Assembly (NCBI GenBank): GCA_963763095.1 | Contig: CAVXNR010000016.1 | Location: 62,001 to 126,000 of the forward strand | Direction: 5' to 3' | Source of the DNA: CAVUCH01 sp963763095 | GTDB lineage: Bacteria; Acidobacteriota; Vicinamibacteria; Vicinamibacterales; JAENWD01 | DNA length: 64,000 bases | In this document: positions 49,357-59,145 of the stretch, one piece after another | Position numbering within the stretch: the stretch's first letter is position 1 | How the letters are laid out: each line of letters opens with the position of its first letter | The notes under the pieces: generated by a model | The model's database searches: none | What the model saw: only the letters and a program-made list of their open reading frames with translations | What the model was told of the DNA's origin: nothing | Translations under genes and position numbers: made by a program

Positions 49357-51063
49357 TTGCAGATCATCCGCACCTCCGACGCTTATGACGTGTGCATCGT
49401 GGGTTCGGGCGCCGGCGGAGGCATGGCCGCCAAGGTGCTCACCGAGGCGGGCGCGCGAGTCGCGGTACTCGAGGCGGGACCGAAATGGGATTCGGCCACC
49501 GATTCTGCGATGTTCACTTGGCCCTACGAGTCGCCGCGCCGCGGAGCGGCCACGCCGGAGCGTCATTTCGGCGAGTTCGACGGCTGTATCGGAGGGTGGC
49601 AGCTCGAGGGCGAGCCCTACACCGTTGCGCCCGGGCAGCAATGGCACTGGTATCGCGCCCGCATGCTCGGTGGCCGCACGAACCACTGGGGCAGGATCTC
49701 CCTGCGGTGGGGACCAGACGACTTTCGCCGGAAGAGCGCGGATGGCCTGGGCGACGACTGGCCTTTCACGTACGAGGATCTGAAGCCCTATTACGACAAG
49801 CTCGATCGGCTCGTGGGCATCTTCGGGACGAACTTCGCGGCCGAGCGGAACCTGCCGAACGAGCCGGATGGCATCTTTCAGCCGCCGCCCAAGCCACGCT
49901 GCTACGAGCTCGCCATTCAGGAGGCCTCGGAGCGGCTGAAGATCCCGTGCGTCCCTTCCCGGCTCTCGATTCTGACTCAGCCCCACAACGGCCGCGCGCA
50001 GTGCCACTATTGCGGCCAGTGCGGCCGCGGGTGCTCCACCCACTCGAACTTCTCGTCGACCTCGGTGCTGCTGCCTCCGGCGATGGCCACTGGACGCATG
50101 ACGCTCGTCACCGGCGCCATGGCGCGCGAGGTGACGACGGACGACACCGGCAAGGCGACCGGCGTCACCTACATCAACACGACCGATGGCACCGAGCACC
50201 ACATCCGCGCACGGATCGTGGTCGTCGCGGCGAGCACCTGTGAAACGACTCGGATCCTGCTCAACTCCAAATCGGCGCGGCACCCGAACGGGCTCTCGAA
50301 CTCGAGCGGCGCCCTCGGCAGGTTCCTGACGGACTCGACGGGGCTCTCTGTGCGCGGTTTCATCCCGAAGCTGGTGGGGATGCCCCCGCACAACGAGGAC
50401 GGCACCGGGGGCATGCATCTCTACATGCCGTGGTGGGCCGACAACCGCAAGCTGGATTTCCCACGGGGATATCACATCGAGATCTGGGGTGGCCGCGGCA
50501 TGCCCAGCTATGGCTTCGGCGGCGGCATCCAGCAGTTTCCTGGCGGCGGCGGCTACGGCAAGGCGCTCAAGGACGATTACCGCAAATACTACGGCGCAAC
50601 TGTGGGGTTTGCCGGTCGTGGTGAACAGGTGCCGAACGAGGACACCTACTGCGAGATCGATCCGAACGTCGTGGACAAGTACGGGATTCCAGTGCTGCGC
50701 TTCCACTTCCAGTGGACCGATCACGAGCGGAAGCAGGCGAAGCACATGCAGGAGACCTTCCGGTCGATCATCACCGAGATGGGCGGCACGGCGATGTCGC
50801 CGATGCCCACCGCCGAGGAGGATTACGGCCTCGAACCTGGCGGCCGCATCATCCACGAGTGCGGCTCGACGCGCATGGGGAAGGATCCGAACGCGTCGGT
50901 GCTGAACGAGTGGTGCCAGGCGCACGAGGCGAAGAACGTGTTCGTCTGTGACGGTGGGCCGTTTGTCTCGCAGGCGGACAAGAACGCCACATGGACCATC
51001 CTGGCGCTCGCGATGCGGACGAGCGAGTACATCGCCGAACAGCGCAAGCAGGGGAGCATCTAG
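49357..51063 (+). CDS. GMC-family oxidoreductase (FAD sugar/alcohol dehydrogenase)
   Basis: Start chosen at TTG 49357, since AGGAG (49343-49347) is 9 bases upstream and the family usually begins at QIIRTSDAYDV; ATG 49315 in the same frame is the alternative. 568 residues. The FAD site is YDVCIVGSGAGGGMAAKVL, then AVLEAGP. GGRTNHWGRISLRW is the GMC signature. CHYCGQCGRGCSTHSN is a Cys-rich patch seen in this subfamily. The catalytic end has HECGSTRMGKDPNASVLN and VFVCDGGPF. It probably oxidises a sugar in the periplasm and passes electrons to a cytochrome. The subunit-3 gene follows by 3 bases. There is no signal peptide; export would be as a complex with the Tat-tagged subunit 3. Confidence 0.9.
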   Translation: MQIIRTSDAYDVCIVGSGAGGGMAAKVLTEAGARVAVLEAGPKWDSATDSAMFTWPYESPRRGAATPERHFGEFDGCIGGWQLEGEPYTVAPGQQWHWYRARMLGGRTNHWGRISLRWGPDDFRRKSADGLGDDWPFTYEDLKPYYDKLDRLVGIFGTNFAAERNLPNEPDGIFQPPPKPRCYELAIQEASERLKIPCVPSRLSILTQPHNGRAQCHYCGQCGRGCSTHSNFSSTSVLLPPAMATGRMTLVTGAMAREVTTDDTGKATGVTYINTTDGTEHHIRARIVVVAASTCETTRILLNSKSARHPNGLSNSSGALGRFLTDSTGLSVRGFIPKLVGMPPHNEDGTGGMHLYMPWWADNRKLDFPRGYHIEIWGGRGMPSYGFGGGIQQFPGGGGYGKALKDDYRKYYGATVGFAGRGEQVPNEDTYCEIDPNVVDKYGIPVLRFHFQWTDHERKQAKHMQETFRSIITEMGGTAMSPMPTAEEDYGLEPGGRIIHECGSTRMGKDPNASVLNEWCQAHEAKNVFVCDGGPFVSQADKNATWTILALAMRTSEYIAEQRKQGSI

Positions 51064-51066
51064 GCC

Positions 51067-51703
51067 ATGGTCATCTCGAGACGGAACGCGCTCAAGGCAC
51101 TCGGCGCCGTGCCGGCCGCCGTCGGGTTCACCTGGACGCCGGCCGAAGCGGAGCATGCCCACCAGGCCGCGACGCAGGCGCGCAAGGCGACCGCTGCCGC
51201 AAGATCGGCATTCAAGCCGAAGTTCTTCACGCCGCACGAGTGGGCGACCGTCCGCGCGCTGGTGGATCTCGATCATCCCGAAGGACGAGCGCTCGGGGAG
51301 CGCCACCGACGCAGCCGTACCGGAGTTCATGGACTTTGTGATGCTGGTGCCGGCGGTCACCGGTGAGGCGGACCGCGCCCGCCGGCAGACCGCGATGCGG
51401 GGCGGCCTCCGGTGGCTCGACGCCGAGTGCCATCGGAGGTTCGATAAGAAGTTTGTCGGCTGCACCGCGGCCGAGCGGACGGAGCTTCTGGATGCCATCG
51501 CCTGGCCGGAACGCGCGAAGGGCAACCCGACCCTCAGCCAGGGGGTTGCCTTCTTCAGTAGCTTCCGCGACCTCACCGCTTCGGGATTCTGGTCATCGAA
51601 GATGGGGATCGAGGACCTGAAGTACATGGGGAATGTGGCCAACCCGAACTGGGACGGATGCCCGCCGGAAACGCTGTCGCATCTGGGGCTGAAACCTGTC
51701 TGA
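51067..51703 (+). CDS. Gluconate 2-dehydrogenase subunit 3 family protein, frameshifted
   Basis: ATG 51067. A Tat-type signal (SRRNALKALGAVPAAVGFTW) starts the protein. The family pattern FFTPHEWATVRALVDL is then broken by one extra base at about 51271. The next frame resumes IIPKDERSGSATDAAVPEFMDFVM and runs to a stop at 51703. Removing that base gives about 211 residues; the length is 3n+1. Subunit 3 escorts or anchors the FAD subunit during export and in the periplasm. It sits between the GMC gene and a TIM-barrel gene. Confidence 0.9.
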
Positions 51704-51721
51704 CAACTGAGGAAGATCCTT

Positions 51722-52597
51722 ATGACTCGAATGACACGACGTGAGGCGCTCGCCACCGCAGGGGCTGCGGCCGTGGGCTCGACGCTGGGCGACACGGGCG
51801 CGAGTGCCCAGACGCAGGACAAAGCCGTGAAGCGCGGCCGCCTGCGACAGTCGGTCTGCCGCTGGTGCTACGCGAAAATTCCTCTCGAGGAGTTCTGCCG
51901 CGGCGCCGCGGCTATGGGCCTCACGGCCGTCGACCTCCTGCAGCCGGAGGAGTGGGAGGTCGCGGCAAAGCACGGGCTTATGTGCTCGACCGGGTTCCCG
52001 GGCCAGGGGGGCGGCTCGATTCCCGACAGTCTGAACAACCGGCAGCTGCACGACACCATCGTGAAGACGTTCGAGGGCGTGCTGCCGAAGGCCAAGCAGA
52101 TGGGCGTGCCGAACCTGATCACGTTCTTCGGCAACCGGCGAGGCATGTCCGATAGCGAGGCGGCGGACAACTGCATTGCCTGTCTCACACGGCTGGCGCC
52201 GATTGCCGAGGCGAACGGCGTCACGATCGTGGTCGAGTTGCTCAACAGCAAGGTGGATCACGCCGATTACCAGGGTGACCACACCGTGTTTGGTGTGAAG
52301 GTCGTGAAGGCGGTCAATTCACCGAAGATCAAGCTGCTGTACGACATCTACCACATGCAGATCATGGAGGGTGACATCATCCGCACCATCCAGCAGAACA
52401 AGGAGTGGTTCGCCCATTACCACACGGGCGGCGTGCCGGGGCGCCACGAGCTCGACCCAACGCAGGAACTGCAGTGGCCCGCGGTCGTGAAGGCGATTCT
52501 CGACACGGGATACACGGGGTACTTTGCGCACGAGTTCATCCCGACACGCGATCCGATGGCCTCGCTGCGCGAAGCGGTCGTGCTCTGCGACGTCTAG
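51722..52597 (+). CDS. Sugar phosphate isomerase/epimerase-like TIM-barrel protein (hydroxypyruvate isomerase type), Tat-exported
   Basis: 291 residues. Tat signal MTRREALATAGAAAVGS, then RLRQSVCRWCYAKIPLEEFC, a start typical of the exported Acidobacteriota and Planctomycetes members of this family. Metal ligands of the xylose-isomerase-like barrel are expected in VVELLNSKVDH (E), LLYDIYHMQIMEGD (D, H), HYHTGGVPGRHEL and FAHEFIPTRD (E). It would act on a keto sugar or sugar acid in the periplasm. It follows the dehydrogenase pair by 18 bases and is probably in the same operon. Confidence 0.88.
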   Translation: MTRMTRREALATAGAAAVGSTLGDTGASAQTQDKAVKRGRLRQSVCRWCYAKIPLEEFCRGAAAMGLTAVDLLQPEEWEVAAKHGLMCSTGFPGQGGGSIPDSLNNRQLHDTIVKTFEGVLPKAKQMGVPNLITFFGNRRGMSDSEAADNCIACLTRLAPIAEANGVTIVVELLNSKVDHADYQGDHTVFGVKVVKAVNSPKIKLLYDIYHMQIMEGDIIRTIQQNKEWFAHYHTGGVPGRHELDPTQELQWPAVVKAILDTGYTGYFAHEFIPTRDPMASLREAVVLCDV

Positions 52598-52649
52598 GCG
52601 CGTCCCGAGACCGTCGCGGTTCGTGTTGCGCATCGAAGGATACGTCTCC

Positions 52650-53618
52650 ATGCGGCTGCTCCTGTTCATGCCCCTCCTGCTCCTGTTCGCGGCGCCGCTC
52701 GACGCGCAGGTCCGCGTCGACAAGACGACCTGGCAGGGCCATGACGCCCTGAAGCTGTCGAATGGCACCGTCGAACTGGTAGTGACGACGGGCATAGGGC
52801 CGCGGATCATCCGGTATGCATTCGTCGGCGGCGAGAACATCCTGGCGGAGCTCGCCGACACGCCGGCGACGACAACCGTGCTGGGCGACTGGAAGCCGTG
52901 GGGCGGCCATCGGCTATGGGCGGCTCCGGAGAGCATGCCCGGCAGCTACGGGCCAGATAACCGTCCGGTGCAGGCGCAAGTGAGCGGGAATCGCGTCACG
53001 CTGACGCAACCGCGCGACGCCGCCGGCCTCGAGAAGCAGATGACGGTGATGCTCGCCGAAAATGGCACGGGCGTCACGATCGGACACCGGCTCACGAACG
53101 CGACCCCATGGACCCTCGATCTGTCGGCCTGGGCGCTGACGATCATGAACGGCGGGGGGGTGGTGATCGTCCCGAACGAGCCCTACAAGTCGCACGACGA
53201 GGCGCTGCTCCCGACGCGTGCGATTGCGACGTGGGCCTACACGGATTTCTCGGACCCACGGTGGACGTTCGGCAGCAAATACATCCGGCTGCGCACCGAC
53301 GCCGGGTTGAACGCGCCGCAGAAGATTGGCATCGCCAACCGGCCTGGATGGGCAGGCTACCTCCGGAACGACATGCTGTTCGTCAAGCGCGCGGACTGGG
53401 ACGACACCGCCGCGTATCCCGACTTCGGCGTCAACACCGAGACCTACACCTCCGGCAACTTCATCGAGCTCGAGACGCTGGGACCGCTCCGCAAGGTGCC
53501 CGCGGCGGCCGCCGCGATTCACGAGGAGCGGTGGTTTCTGTTCAAGGGCGTGAGCGCAGGCACCACCGAAGCCGCTCTCGACGCCGCGCTCCAGCCGCTC
53601 GTGGCTCAAACGAAGTAG
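52650..53618 (+). CDS. Secreted DUF4380-type sugar-binding/mutarotase-like protein
   Basis: 322 residues from ATG 52650, preceded by GAAGGA. The signal peptide is leucine-rich (RLLLFMPLLLLFAAPLDAQ). The mature chain is all beta, with LKLSNGTVELVVTTGIGPRIIRYAFVGG, HRLWAAPE and the conserved EKQMTVMLAENGTGVTIGHRLTNATPW, matching the galactose-mutarotase-like DUF4380 family. Its role is unknown; carbohydrate recognition in the periplasm is likely. Part of the oxidative sugar cluster. Confidence 0.78.
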   Translation: MRLLLFMPLLLLFAAPLDAQVRVDKTTWQGHDALKLSNGTVELVVTTGIGPRIIRYAFVGGENILAELADTPATTTVLGDWKPWGGHRLWAAPESMPGSYGPDNRPVQAQVSGNRVTLTQPRDAAGLEKQMTVMLAENGTGVTIGHRLTNATPWTLDLSAWALTIMNGGGVVIVPNEPYKSHDEALLPTRAIATWAYTDFSDPRWTFGSKYIRLRTDAGLNAPQKIGIANRPGWAGYLRNDMLFVKRADWDDTAAYPDFGVNTETYTSGNFIELETLGPLRKVPAAAAAIHEERWFLFKGVSAGTTEAALDAALQPLVAQTK

Positions 53619-53670
53619 CCGATCGCCGTCTGATGGCTGGCTGCGCGCGCATCACGGCACGAGGTCCTGC

Positions 53671-54660
53671 ATGTCTCCAGTAGTTCGCGCCGTCCACGCC
53701 TCCCGCGCGGCCCTGACGTCCGCATCGATGCTCGCCGGAGGGGCGTGTGCGGTTGCATCCCTCCTTGCGATGCAGGTGCCCCCGCCGCCCGAGGGTGCGC
53801 CGACGACTCCGGCGCTGACCCGTTTACTCGCAGAGCGCGAGGTAGAGAGCATTGCCGGCGGATACGCCTATGCGGAAGGGCCGCTGTGGCACCCTGCCGG
53901 GTACCTGCTCTTCGCAGACTCTCCTCGGGACCGGCTGCACAAGTGGGATCCGGACTCGACGACGGTCACAATCTTCCGGGAGCCCAGCGGCGCGGCAACA
54001 GCGTTGGGATTCGACCGTCAGGGTCGCTTGCTCGCCACCGAGCACAAGAACCGCCGTATCTCACGGACGGAGCCCGACGGCTCCATCGTCACGGTCGTGG
54101 ATCACTTCGAGGGCAAGCGCCTGAACAGCCCCAATGACTTCGTCGTCGCGCGTGATGGGACGATCTTCTTCACCGACCCGCCCTACGGCCTGCCGCGGCA
54201 GGTAGAAGGGAAGGAGCTGACGTTCCAGGGCGTGTACCGGCTCGACCTGGATGGACGCCTGCGCCTGCTGGTGCGTGACATGGTCCGGCCGAACGGCATC
54301 GGCCTGTCACCGGACGAGCGGACGCTCTACGTGACCGACAGCGAACGGGCGGAGTTCCGGGCCTTCGCCATCCGCGCCGACGGCACTGTGGATCAGGGGC
54401 GGGTGCTTGCCACGATGCGGCCGTGGAAGGCGGGGGTGCAGGGGGTTCCCGACGGTCTCGTCGTCACGGCCCAGGGGCACGCGCTCGTCACCGGTCCCGG
54501 CGGCGTGTGGGTATTCAATCCGAAAGGGGGGAGGCTTGGCGTCATCCCGACCCCCGAGGCACCTGCGGCGTGCACCTTGGGGGATCCCGACGGAAAAATG
54601 CTCTACATCACCGCGCGGTCGCGCGTGTATCGTATCCGCATGACGGTCGGCGCCCGCTGA
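53671..54660 (+). CDS. SMP-30/gluconolactonase family protein
   Basis: 329 residues. The first 35 or so contain a hydrophobic segment (LAGGACAVASLLAMQV), likely a signal or anchor. The six-bladed propeller follows with GYAYAEGPLWHPAGYLLFAD (metal ligand Glu), NSPNDFVVARDGTIFFTDPPYGL in pieces (Asn and Asp ligands), PNGIGLSPDERTLYVTDSE and GVPDGLVV. It opens sugar lactones, the product of the GMC dehydrogenase, so it fits as the next step of the pathway. Confidence 0.9.
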   Translation: MSPVVRAVHASRAALTSASMLAGGACAVASLLAMQVPPPPEGAPTTPALTRLLAEREVESIAGGYAYAEGPLWHPAGYLLFADSPRDRLHKWDPDSTTVTIFREPSGAATALGFDRQGRLLATEHKNRRISRTEPDGSIVTVVDHFEGKRLNSPNDFVVARDGTIFFTDPPYGLPRQVEGKELTFQGVYRLDLDGRLRLLVRDMVRPNGIGLSPDERTLYVTDSERAEFRAFAIRADGTVDQGRVLATMRPWKAGVQGVPDGLVVTAQGHALVTGPGGVWVFNPKGGRLGVIPTPEAPAACTLGDPDGKMLYITARSRVYRIRMTVGAR

Positions 54661-54676
54661 GTGACTGACCGCGATC

Positions 54677-54762
54677 GCCGGGACTGACGTCCCGGCTCCA
54701 CATTGCCCCGTCTGCTACAGATTGCCCGCCGCGTGGATGTGGAGCCGGGACTTAGTCCCGGC
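54677..54762. repeat. Pair of GCCGGGACT palindromes in mirror arrangement
   Basis: GCCGGGACTGACGTCCCGGC (54677-54696, one mismatch) is followed by TCCACAT. The second copy, ATGTGGA followed by GCCGGGACTTAGTCCCGGC (54744-54762), is in the opposite direction. The pair therefore forms a larger inverted repeat, as also seen at 30745-30952. It lies between two convergent genes. Confidence 0.88.
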
Positions 54763-54797
54763 GCTCCGTCGCTGCCCGCCGCGCGCCGGCCGGGCGT

Positions 54798-55925
54798 TCA
54801 TGACAGCTTGATCGTCTTCCCGCTCTTTGCCGCTTCGTAGATCGCCATCATCACCGTGAGATCCTTCAGCCCCTCCTCGCCGGAGGTCAGCGGCTCGCTG
54901 TTATCGATGACGCATTGCGACAGGTGGTCCATCTCCTTCGCGAAATGGTCCACGACGGGATGGATGCGCTCTTCGACTTTTGTGTAGGTGCCGGCCCGCA
55001 TGCGAAGGCCGCCGTAGCTGGTGGCCGGTTCCAGTTCGGCCCATCCGTTGGTCCCGACAACCCGGATCCGGTTGAACGGAGCGCCGTAGCTGGAACTGCA
55101 GTTCGCGAGCACGCCGCTCGGGAACCGCAGCTGGAAGTTGATCGTTTCCTCCACCTCCGCGAATCGGGGATCGTTCGGGGTCGTGTACTCCATCGCGTTG
55201 ACCTCGACCGGCTCCTCACCCGTCACGTACCGCGCGGCGTTCAGCGAGTAGATGCCGATGTCCATCAGCGATCCGCCGCCCGCCATCGCGCGCTTCAGCC
55301 GCCACTGGCTCGGGTTTCCGATGTTGAAGCCGTGATCCGAGAGCACGACCTTCAGAGGGCCGAACTCCTGGTCACGCACCACCTTGATCAGCGCCTGGTT
55401 GTAGGGCTCGTGCCGCACGCGGTAGGCGACCATCAGTTTGCGCTGCGCCTGGCGCGAGGCGTCGATCATCTGCTGGCAGTCGGCGGGCGTGTTCGCCATC
55501 GGCTTCTCGCAGAGAACATGCTTGCCCGCGCGCGCGGCCCGGATCGTGTACTCCGCATGCATGCTGTTCGGCAGCACCACGTAGACGATGTCGATGTCGG
55601 GGTTGTCGCGTATCGAATCGTAGTTCGCGTACGAGTAGATATTCTTCTCGGCCACTCCGTACCTGATCGCGAGCTTCTGCGCCTTTTCCGGGCTGCCGGA
55701 CACCAGCGCGGTCACCCTCGACGTCTCACACCTGGCGAACGCGGGAAGAATCTGGTTGATCGCCAGGCTGCCGAGCCCGACGACCGCCCAGCCAAGCTTA
55801 CGGCCGGGCGGCTCCGGGACCCGCTGCGCAGCGGCGGCTCCGGCGGCCACGTGCGAGACAAGCGCGCCGGCACCGGCCTGTTGAAGGAAGCCGCGACGTG
55901 AAAGACGGATCGGTGCGTCACTCAT
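54798..55925 (-). CDS. Tat-exported Gfo/Idh/MocA family oxidoreductase
   Basis: 375 residues with Tat signal SRRGFLQQAGAGALVSHVAAG. The dinucleotide site is LGWAVVGLGSLAINQILPAF. The EKP motif is intact in GKHVLCEKPMANTP, and the later LKRAMAGGGSLMDIGIYSLNAARY is typical of the glucose-fructose oxidoreductase branch. It most likely oxidises or reduces a sugar in the periplasm with tightly bound NADP. Convergent with the gluconolactonase-like gene. Confidence 0.92.
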   Translation of the reverse strand: MSDAPIRLSRRGFLQQAGAGALVSHVAAGAAAAQRVPEPPGRKLGWAVVGLGSLAINQILPAFARCETSRVTALVSGSPEKAQKLAIRYGVAEKNIYSYANYDSIRDNPDIDIVYVVLPNSMHAEYTIRAARAGKHVLCEKPMANTPADCQQMIDASRQAQRKLMVAYRVRHEPYNQALIKVVRDQEFGPLKVVLSDHGFNIGNPSQWRLKRAMAGGGSLMDIGIYSLNAARYVTGEEPVEVNAMEYTTPNDPRFAEVEETINFQLRFPSGVLANCSSSYGAPFNRIRVVGTNGWAELEPATSYGGLRMRAGTYTKVEERIHPVVDHFAKEMDHLSQCVIDNSEPLTSGEEGLKDLTVMMAIYEAAKSGKTIKLS

Positions 55926-55934
55926 GCCGCCATC

Positions 55935-56714
55935 TTAGCGTGACGCGCCGACGATCTGCTCGATCTCCTGCGCGAGCTGGAGGTGCTTCTGGAGCGTCGG
56001 CAGCGTCGCGCTCGCGAACTGCTTCACGTCCGCGTCAGAAGCCTCGGTCGATTGCTTGCGGAAGTGGGCGACATCCTCCTGGTGGTCCTTGACCATGTGC
56101 TGCATGTACGCCCGATCGAAGGCTTCGCCAGACAGCTTCGACAGCTGATCCTGCACCTCTTTGTGCTCCGGCTTCAGCGCATGCGGCGCGGCCAGACCCT
56201 TGCCCTGTGCGATCTTCTTCAGCTGATCGTTGGCCTTGGTGTGGTCGGTGACCATCATCTGGCCGAATTCCTTCACCTCGCTGCGCGACGCCTTCTGCGA
56301 TGCGAGTCGCCCCAGCTCGACTTCGGCGAGGCCGCCGGCGGCGGCTTCCATGATGAACGTACGGTCCTCCGAAGACCCGGTGGCAGCCGAGCCGCGCGCC
56401 CCCGTACTGCCGGTCGTGGAGCCGCCGCTTGTCCCCGTCGCCCCGGAACCAGAGCCGCTCCCGCTCTGTCCGGTGCCCGATTCGCCGCTCGTGCCGGCCT
56501 GCCCACTGCCAGACTGCCCGGTGCTGCCGGACCCCACCTGACCACCGTGCGTGCTGCCCTGCTGATCCGTGGCGCCGGAACCTTCGGCCGCGCCGCCCTG
56601 CTGGCTGCTCCCGGAGCCCGAGCTCCCGGAGCCGCTCGATTGTGCGATTCCCGGCACCGCGACTAACGCCCATACCGCAGCTGCCGCCGCTGCTGTCGTA
56701 AAGGTTGTCTTCAT
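55935..56714 (-). CDS. DUF4142 protein with long low-complexity linker
   Basis: 259 residues. A signal peptide (ending GIAQ, residue 25) is followed by about 90 residues almost wholly of Gly, Ser, Thr and Gln with repeats of SGSG, TGQSGSG and GTSG. The C-terminal 140 residues are a four-helix DUF4142 domain (FIMEAAAGGLAEVELGRLASQKA and VKEFGQMMVTDHTKANDQL), a ferritin-like fold of unknown role often induced by stress. The linker would tether the domain away from a surface. It lies 9 bases downstream of the minus-strand Gfo/Idh gene start, head to tail. Confidence 0.88.
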   Translation of the reverse strand: MKTTFTTAAAAAAVWALVAVPGIAQSSGSGSSGSGSSQQGGAAEGSGATDQQGSTHGGQVGSGSTGQSGSGQAGTSGESGTGQSGSGSGSGATGTSGGSTTGSTGARGSAATGSSEDRTFIMEAAAGGLAEVELGRLASQKASRSEVKEFGQMMVTDHTKANDQLKKIAQGKGLAAPHALKPEHKEVQDQLSKLSGEAFDRAYMQHMVKDHQEDVAHFRKQSTEASDADVKQFASATLPTLQKHLQLAQEIEQIVGASR

Positions 56715-56831
56715 CTCGTGCTCCTTGTTCTGACCCTTGGGTATGGAAGGTCTCGACGCAAGGAAAGTGCCGCTGAGAGTTGGGCAGCGTGCCCGTCGCC
56801 TGCTGTCAGCCGGTGTTGGGGGGCGTGACCG

Positions 56832-59028
56832 TCATCCCGGCCGGGACGTCACCTCGAGCCGGACGACGGCGTTGTAGTCCGGCTCGCCGGACTCGGGATC
56901 CACGAGGTCGGCATCGAGCAGCGCGAGCGCTTCGGGCCAGTGCACCTCGAGGTTGCCGGGAAGCAGGGGTGCGATGAACGCCTGCCCTTCGAAGGTGCCG
57001 GTGGAGGAGATCAGCCGTACGCGTGTGCCGTCCACCGCGCCAATCCACGCAGCGTCCTCGCTGCTGAGGAGCACGGCATCGCGCGGCGCCCCGGTGAGCG
57101 GATCCGTATCCCGGTGCACCATCGAGTTGAACTGCTTGCCGCGTCGGGTGGACACGAAAAACGTACCCGGCTCGAGTTGCCGACCGCGTAGCTCCACGGC
57201 TCGCAGACGTGCACGTCCGTCGGGCGTGGCGAACTCCCCGTCGTCGAACAGGCGGGGGCCGCCCCACTGCACCTGGTCACCCGGTGTCTGCAGCGTTTCG
57301 ATCCCGGCGTACAGCGGAATGGCTCGTGCGATCTCGGCGCGGATGGCTCCTGCATCTACAAACTGCAGTTGATCGGCCGAGCCCGGCCTCACGCGCGCGA
57401 TCACGTCGCCGAGCGCCCGCCACTCGGGGCGCGCGCTTCCGATGCGGCGTCCCTCGATTTCTGGCGAGAAGATGATCCGCCGCTCCGTCGAGGTCTCGGT
57501 GCCCCCGCCCGGCGTTTCGTAGCGCGTCGTCGCTGGCAGCACGAGCACCGTATCCGACGGGTCCACGAGCATGGACGACGAGAGCACGATGTCGTGATGA
57601 ACGCGCAGGCGTGGCCGCCGGAGGGCCTCCCGCGTGCGCGCCGGATTCGCCACGGTCTCGAGAAAGTTGCCGCCCACCATCCAGAACACGTCGATAGCGC
57701 CGGCTGCCGCGCCGGCAATCATGGCGTCGGCTGTGAGGCCGGGCCCGTCCGGGATGCGGAACGCCCCACAAGGCAGACCACCGATCGTGCGCTTCGGCAT
57801 CCACGACGGGCGTGCAGCCAACTTCCGACCCGCCCTGCACGCCCGAATGGCCGCGCATGGGCATGAGCCCGCGATGGGCCCGTCCGACGAGACCACGGGC
57901 CAGTCCCACGTTCAGCAGCGCGCGTATCGTGTCCACGCCGTGCACGTGCTGCGTGAGGCCCATGGACCAGACGAAGATCGCGTTTGGCCGATCGACGAGC
58001 AACCGGGCGAAACGCTCGATGTCGGTACGCGATCCGCCACTCTCGATCTGAATATCCGTCCACGACGCCGCCCCCGCCGCATCCGCCGCCGCCTCGAAAC
58101 CGGTCGTGTGCTCCGCCACGAACGTGTGATCGATAGCGTCCATCTCGAGCAGCGCCTTCAGCGTCCCGACCAGAAACGCCAGGTCACCGCCGGTGTGCAC
58201 CGCAAACCAGTGATCCGCCAGCTTCGTTCCGAACAGCGCGCTCTCGGCGACGGACGGGATCCAGTAGCGCTCGAGCCCCGGCTCGCGCAACGGATTGACG
58301 ACGGCCACTTGCGTGCCCCGGTTGCGCGCGTTGAACAGGTATTTCGTGGTGACCGGTTGGTTATTGGGCGTGTTCGACCCGAAGAACACGATCAGGTCGG
58401 CCCCGATCCAGTCCGCGTAGCTGCAGGTGGACGCGCCGTGGCCGAGCGCGTGCTTCATGGCCACTGTCGAGGCCGCGTGGCACAATCGCGCGGAGTTGTC
58501 GATATTGGGGGTGCCGTAAACGCGTGCAGCCTTCTGTGCCACGTAATACGACTCGTTGGTGACGCCGCGCGATGTGAGGTAGAACGCCGCACGCGCCGGA
58601 TCGATGGCGCGAAGGTGTGAGGCGGCGATATCGAGCGCCTCGTCCCAGCCAATCACGCGAAAGCCCCGATCGCCCGCGCGCCGTACCATCGGCTCCGGCA
58701 GCCGGCCGAGGTCGTGCAGCGCCTTCGAGGTCAGGGAGCGGAGCGATACCACGTCGGCGAGCCGATCCGAATCCAGCGCAGGCGCCGTGTTCAGCCGCAG
58801 GAGCTCCAGCCGCACCATGCACAGGTGCGTCCCCTGCATCGTCCAGTCGCGAAGCCCTGTGGTGCCAAGGGCGCAGCCGTCGCAGACGCCCTTGGTCAGG
58901 ATCCGGTACGCGAACGGCAGCTCATCCCGATTGGCCCACGCGATCCTCGCGATGTCGAGGAAATGGTGAGGCTTCCGCTGGCCGATTCCAGTGGGCACCA
59001 GCGAGGCCCAGGTGGAAGGTTTCCACAT
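56832..59028 (-). CDS. FdhF/YdeP-type molybdopterin oxidoreductase, frameshifted
   Basis: Start ATG 59028. KPHHFLDIARIAWANRDELPFAYRIL and GVCDGCALGTTGLRDW are hallmarks of the YdeP group of formate dehydrogenase-like proteins. ARLCHAAS aligns with ARVUHGPS of E. coli FdhF, so Cys stands where that enzyme has selenocysteine. The frame breaks near 57756: ALWGVP joins IPDGPGLTADAMI in the next frame. Removing one base gives about 731 residues; the length is 3n+1. The C-terminal part has the Mo-bisMGD-binding domain with NSMVHRDTDP. There is no signal peptide, so it is cytoplasmic. Its true substrate is uncertain; fdhD upstream supports a formate dehydrogenase-like cofactor maturation. Confidence 0.88.
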
Positions 59029-59065
59029 GCTGACATCTTACAGGTGGCGATGAGCTGTGCGCCGC

Positions 59066-59124
59066 CCGTCGGGACTGAAGCCCCGGCGGAGCAGGCCGGA
59101 GCCTGGAGCCCGGAGCCTGGAGCC
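59066..59124. repeat. Palindrome plus four tandem YGGAGCC heptamers
   Basis: A degenerate copy of the dispersed palindrome (59066-59089, TCGGGACTGAAGCCCCGGCG core) is followed directly by four head-to-tail seven-base units (CGGAGCC, TGGAGCC, CGGAGCC, TGGAGCC; 59097-59124). It separates fdhD from the YdeP-type gene. Confidence 0.82.
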
Positions 59125-59145
59125 TGGGAACCGGAATGTGAGCGC

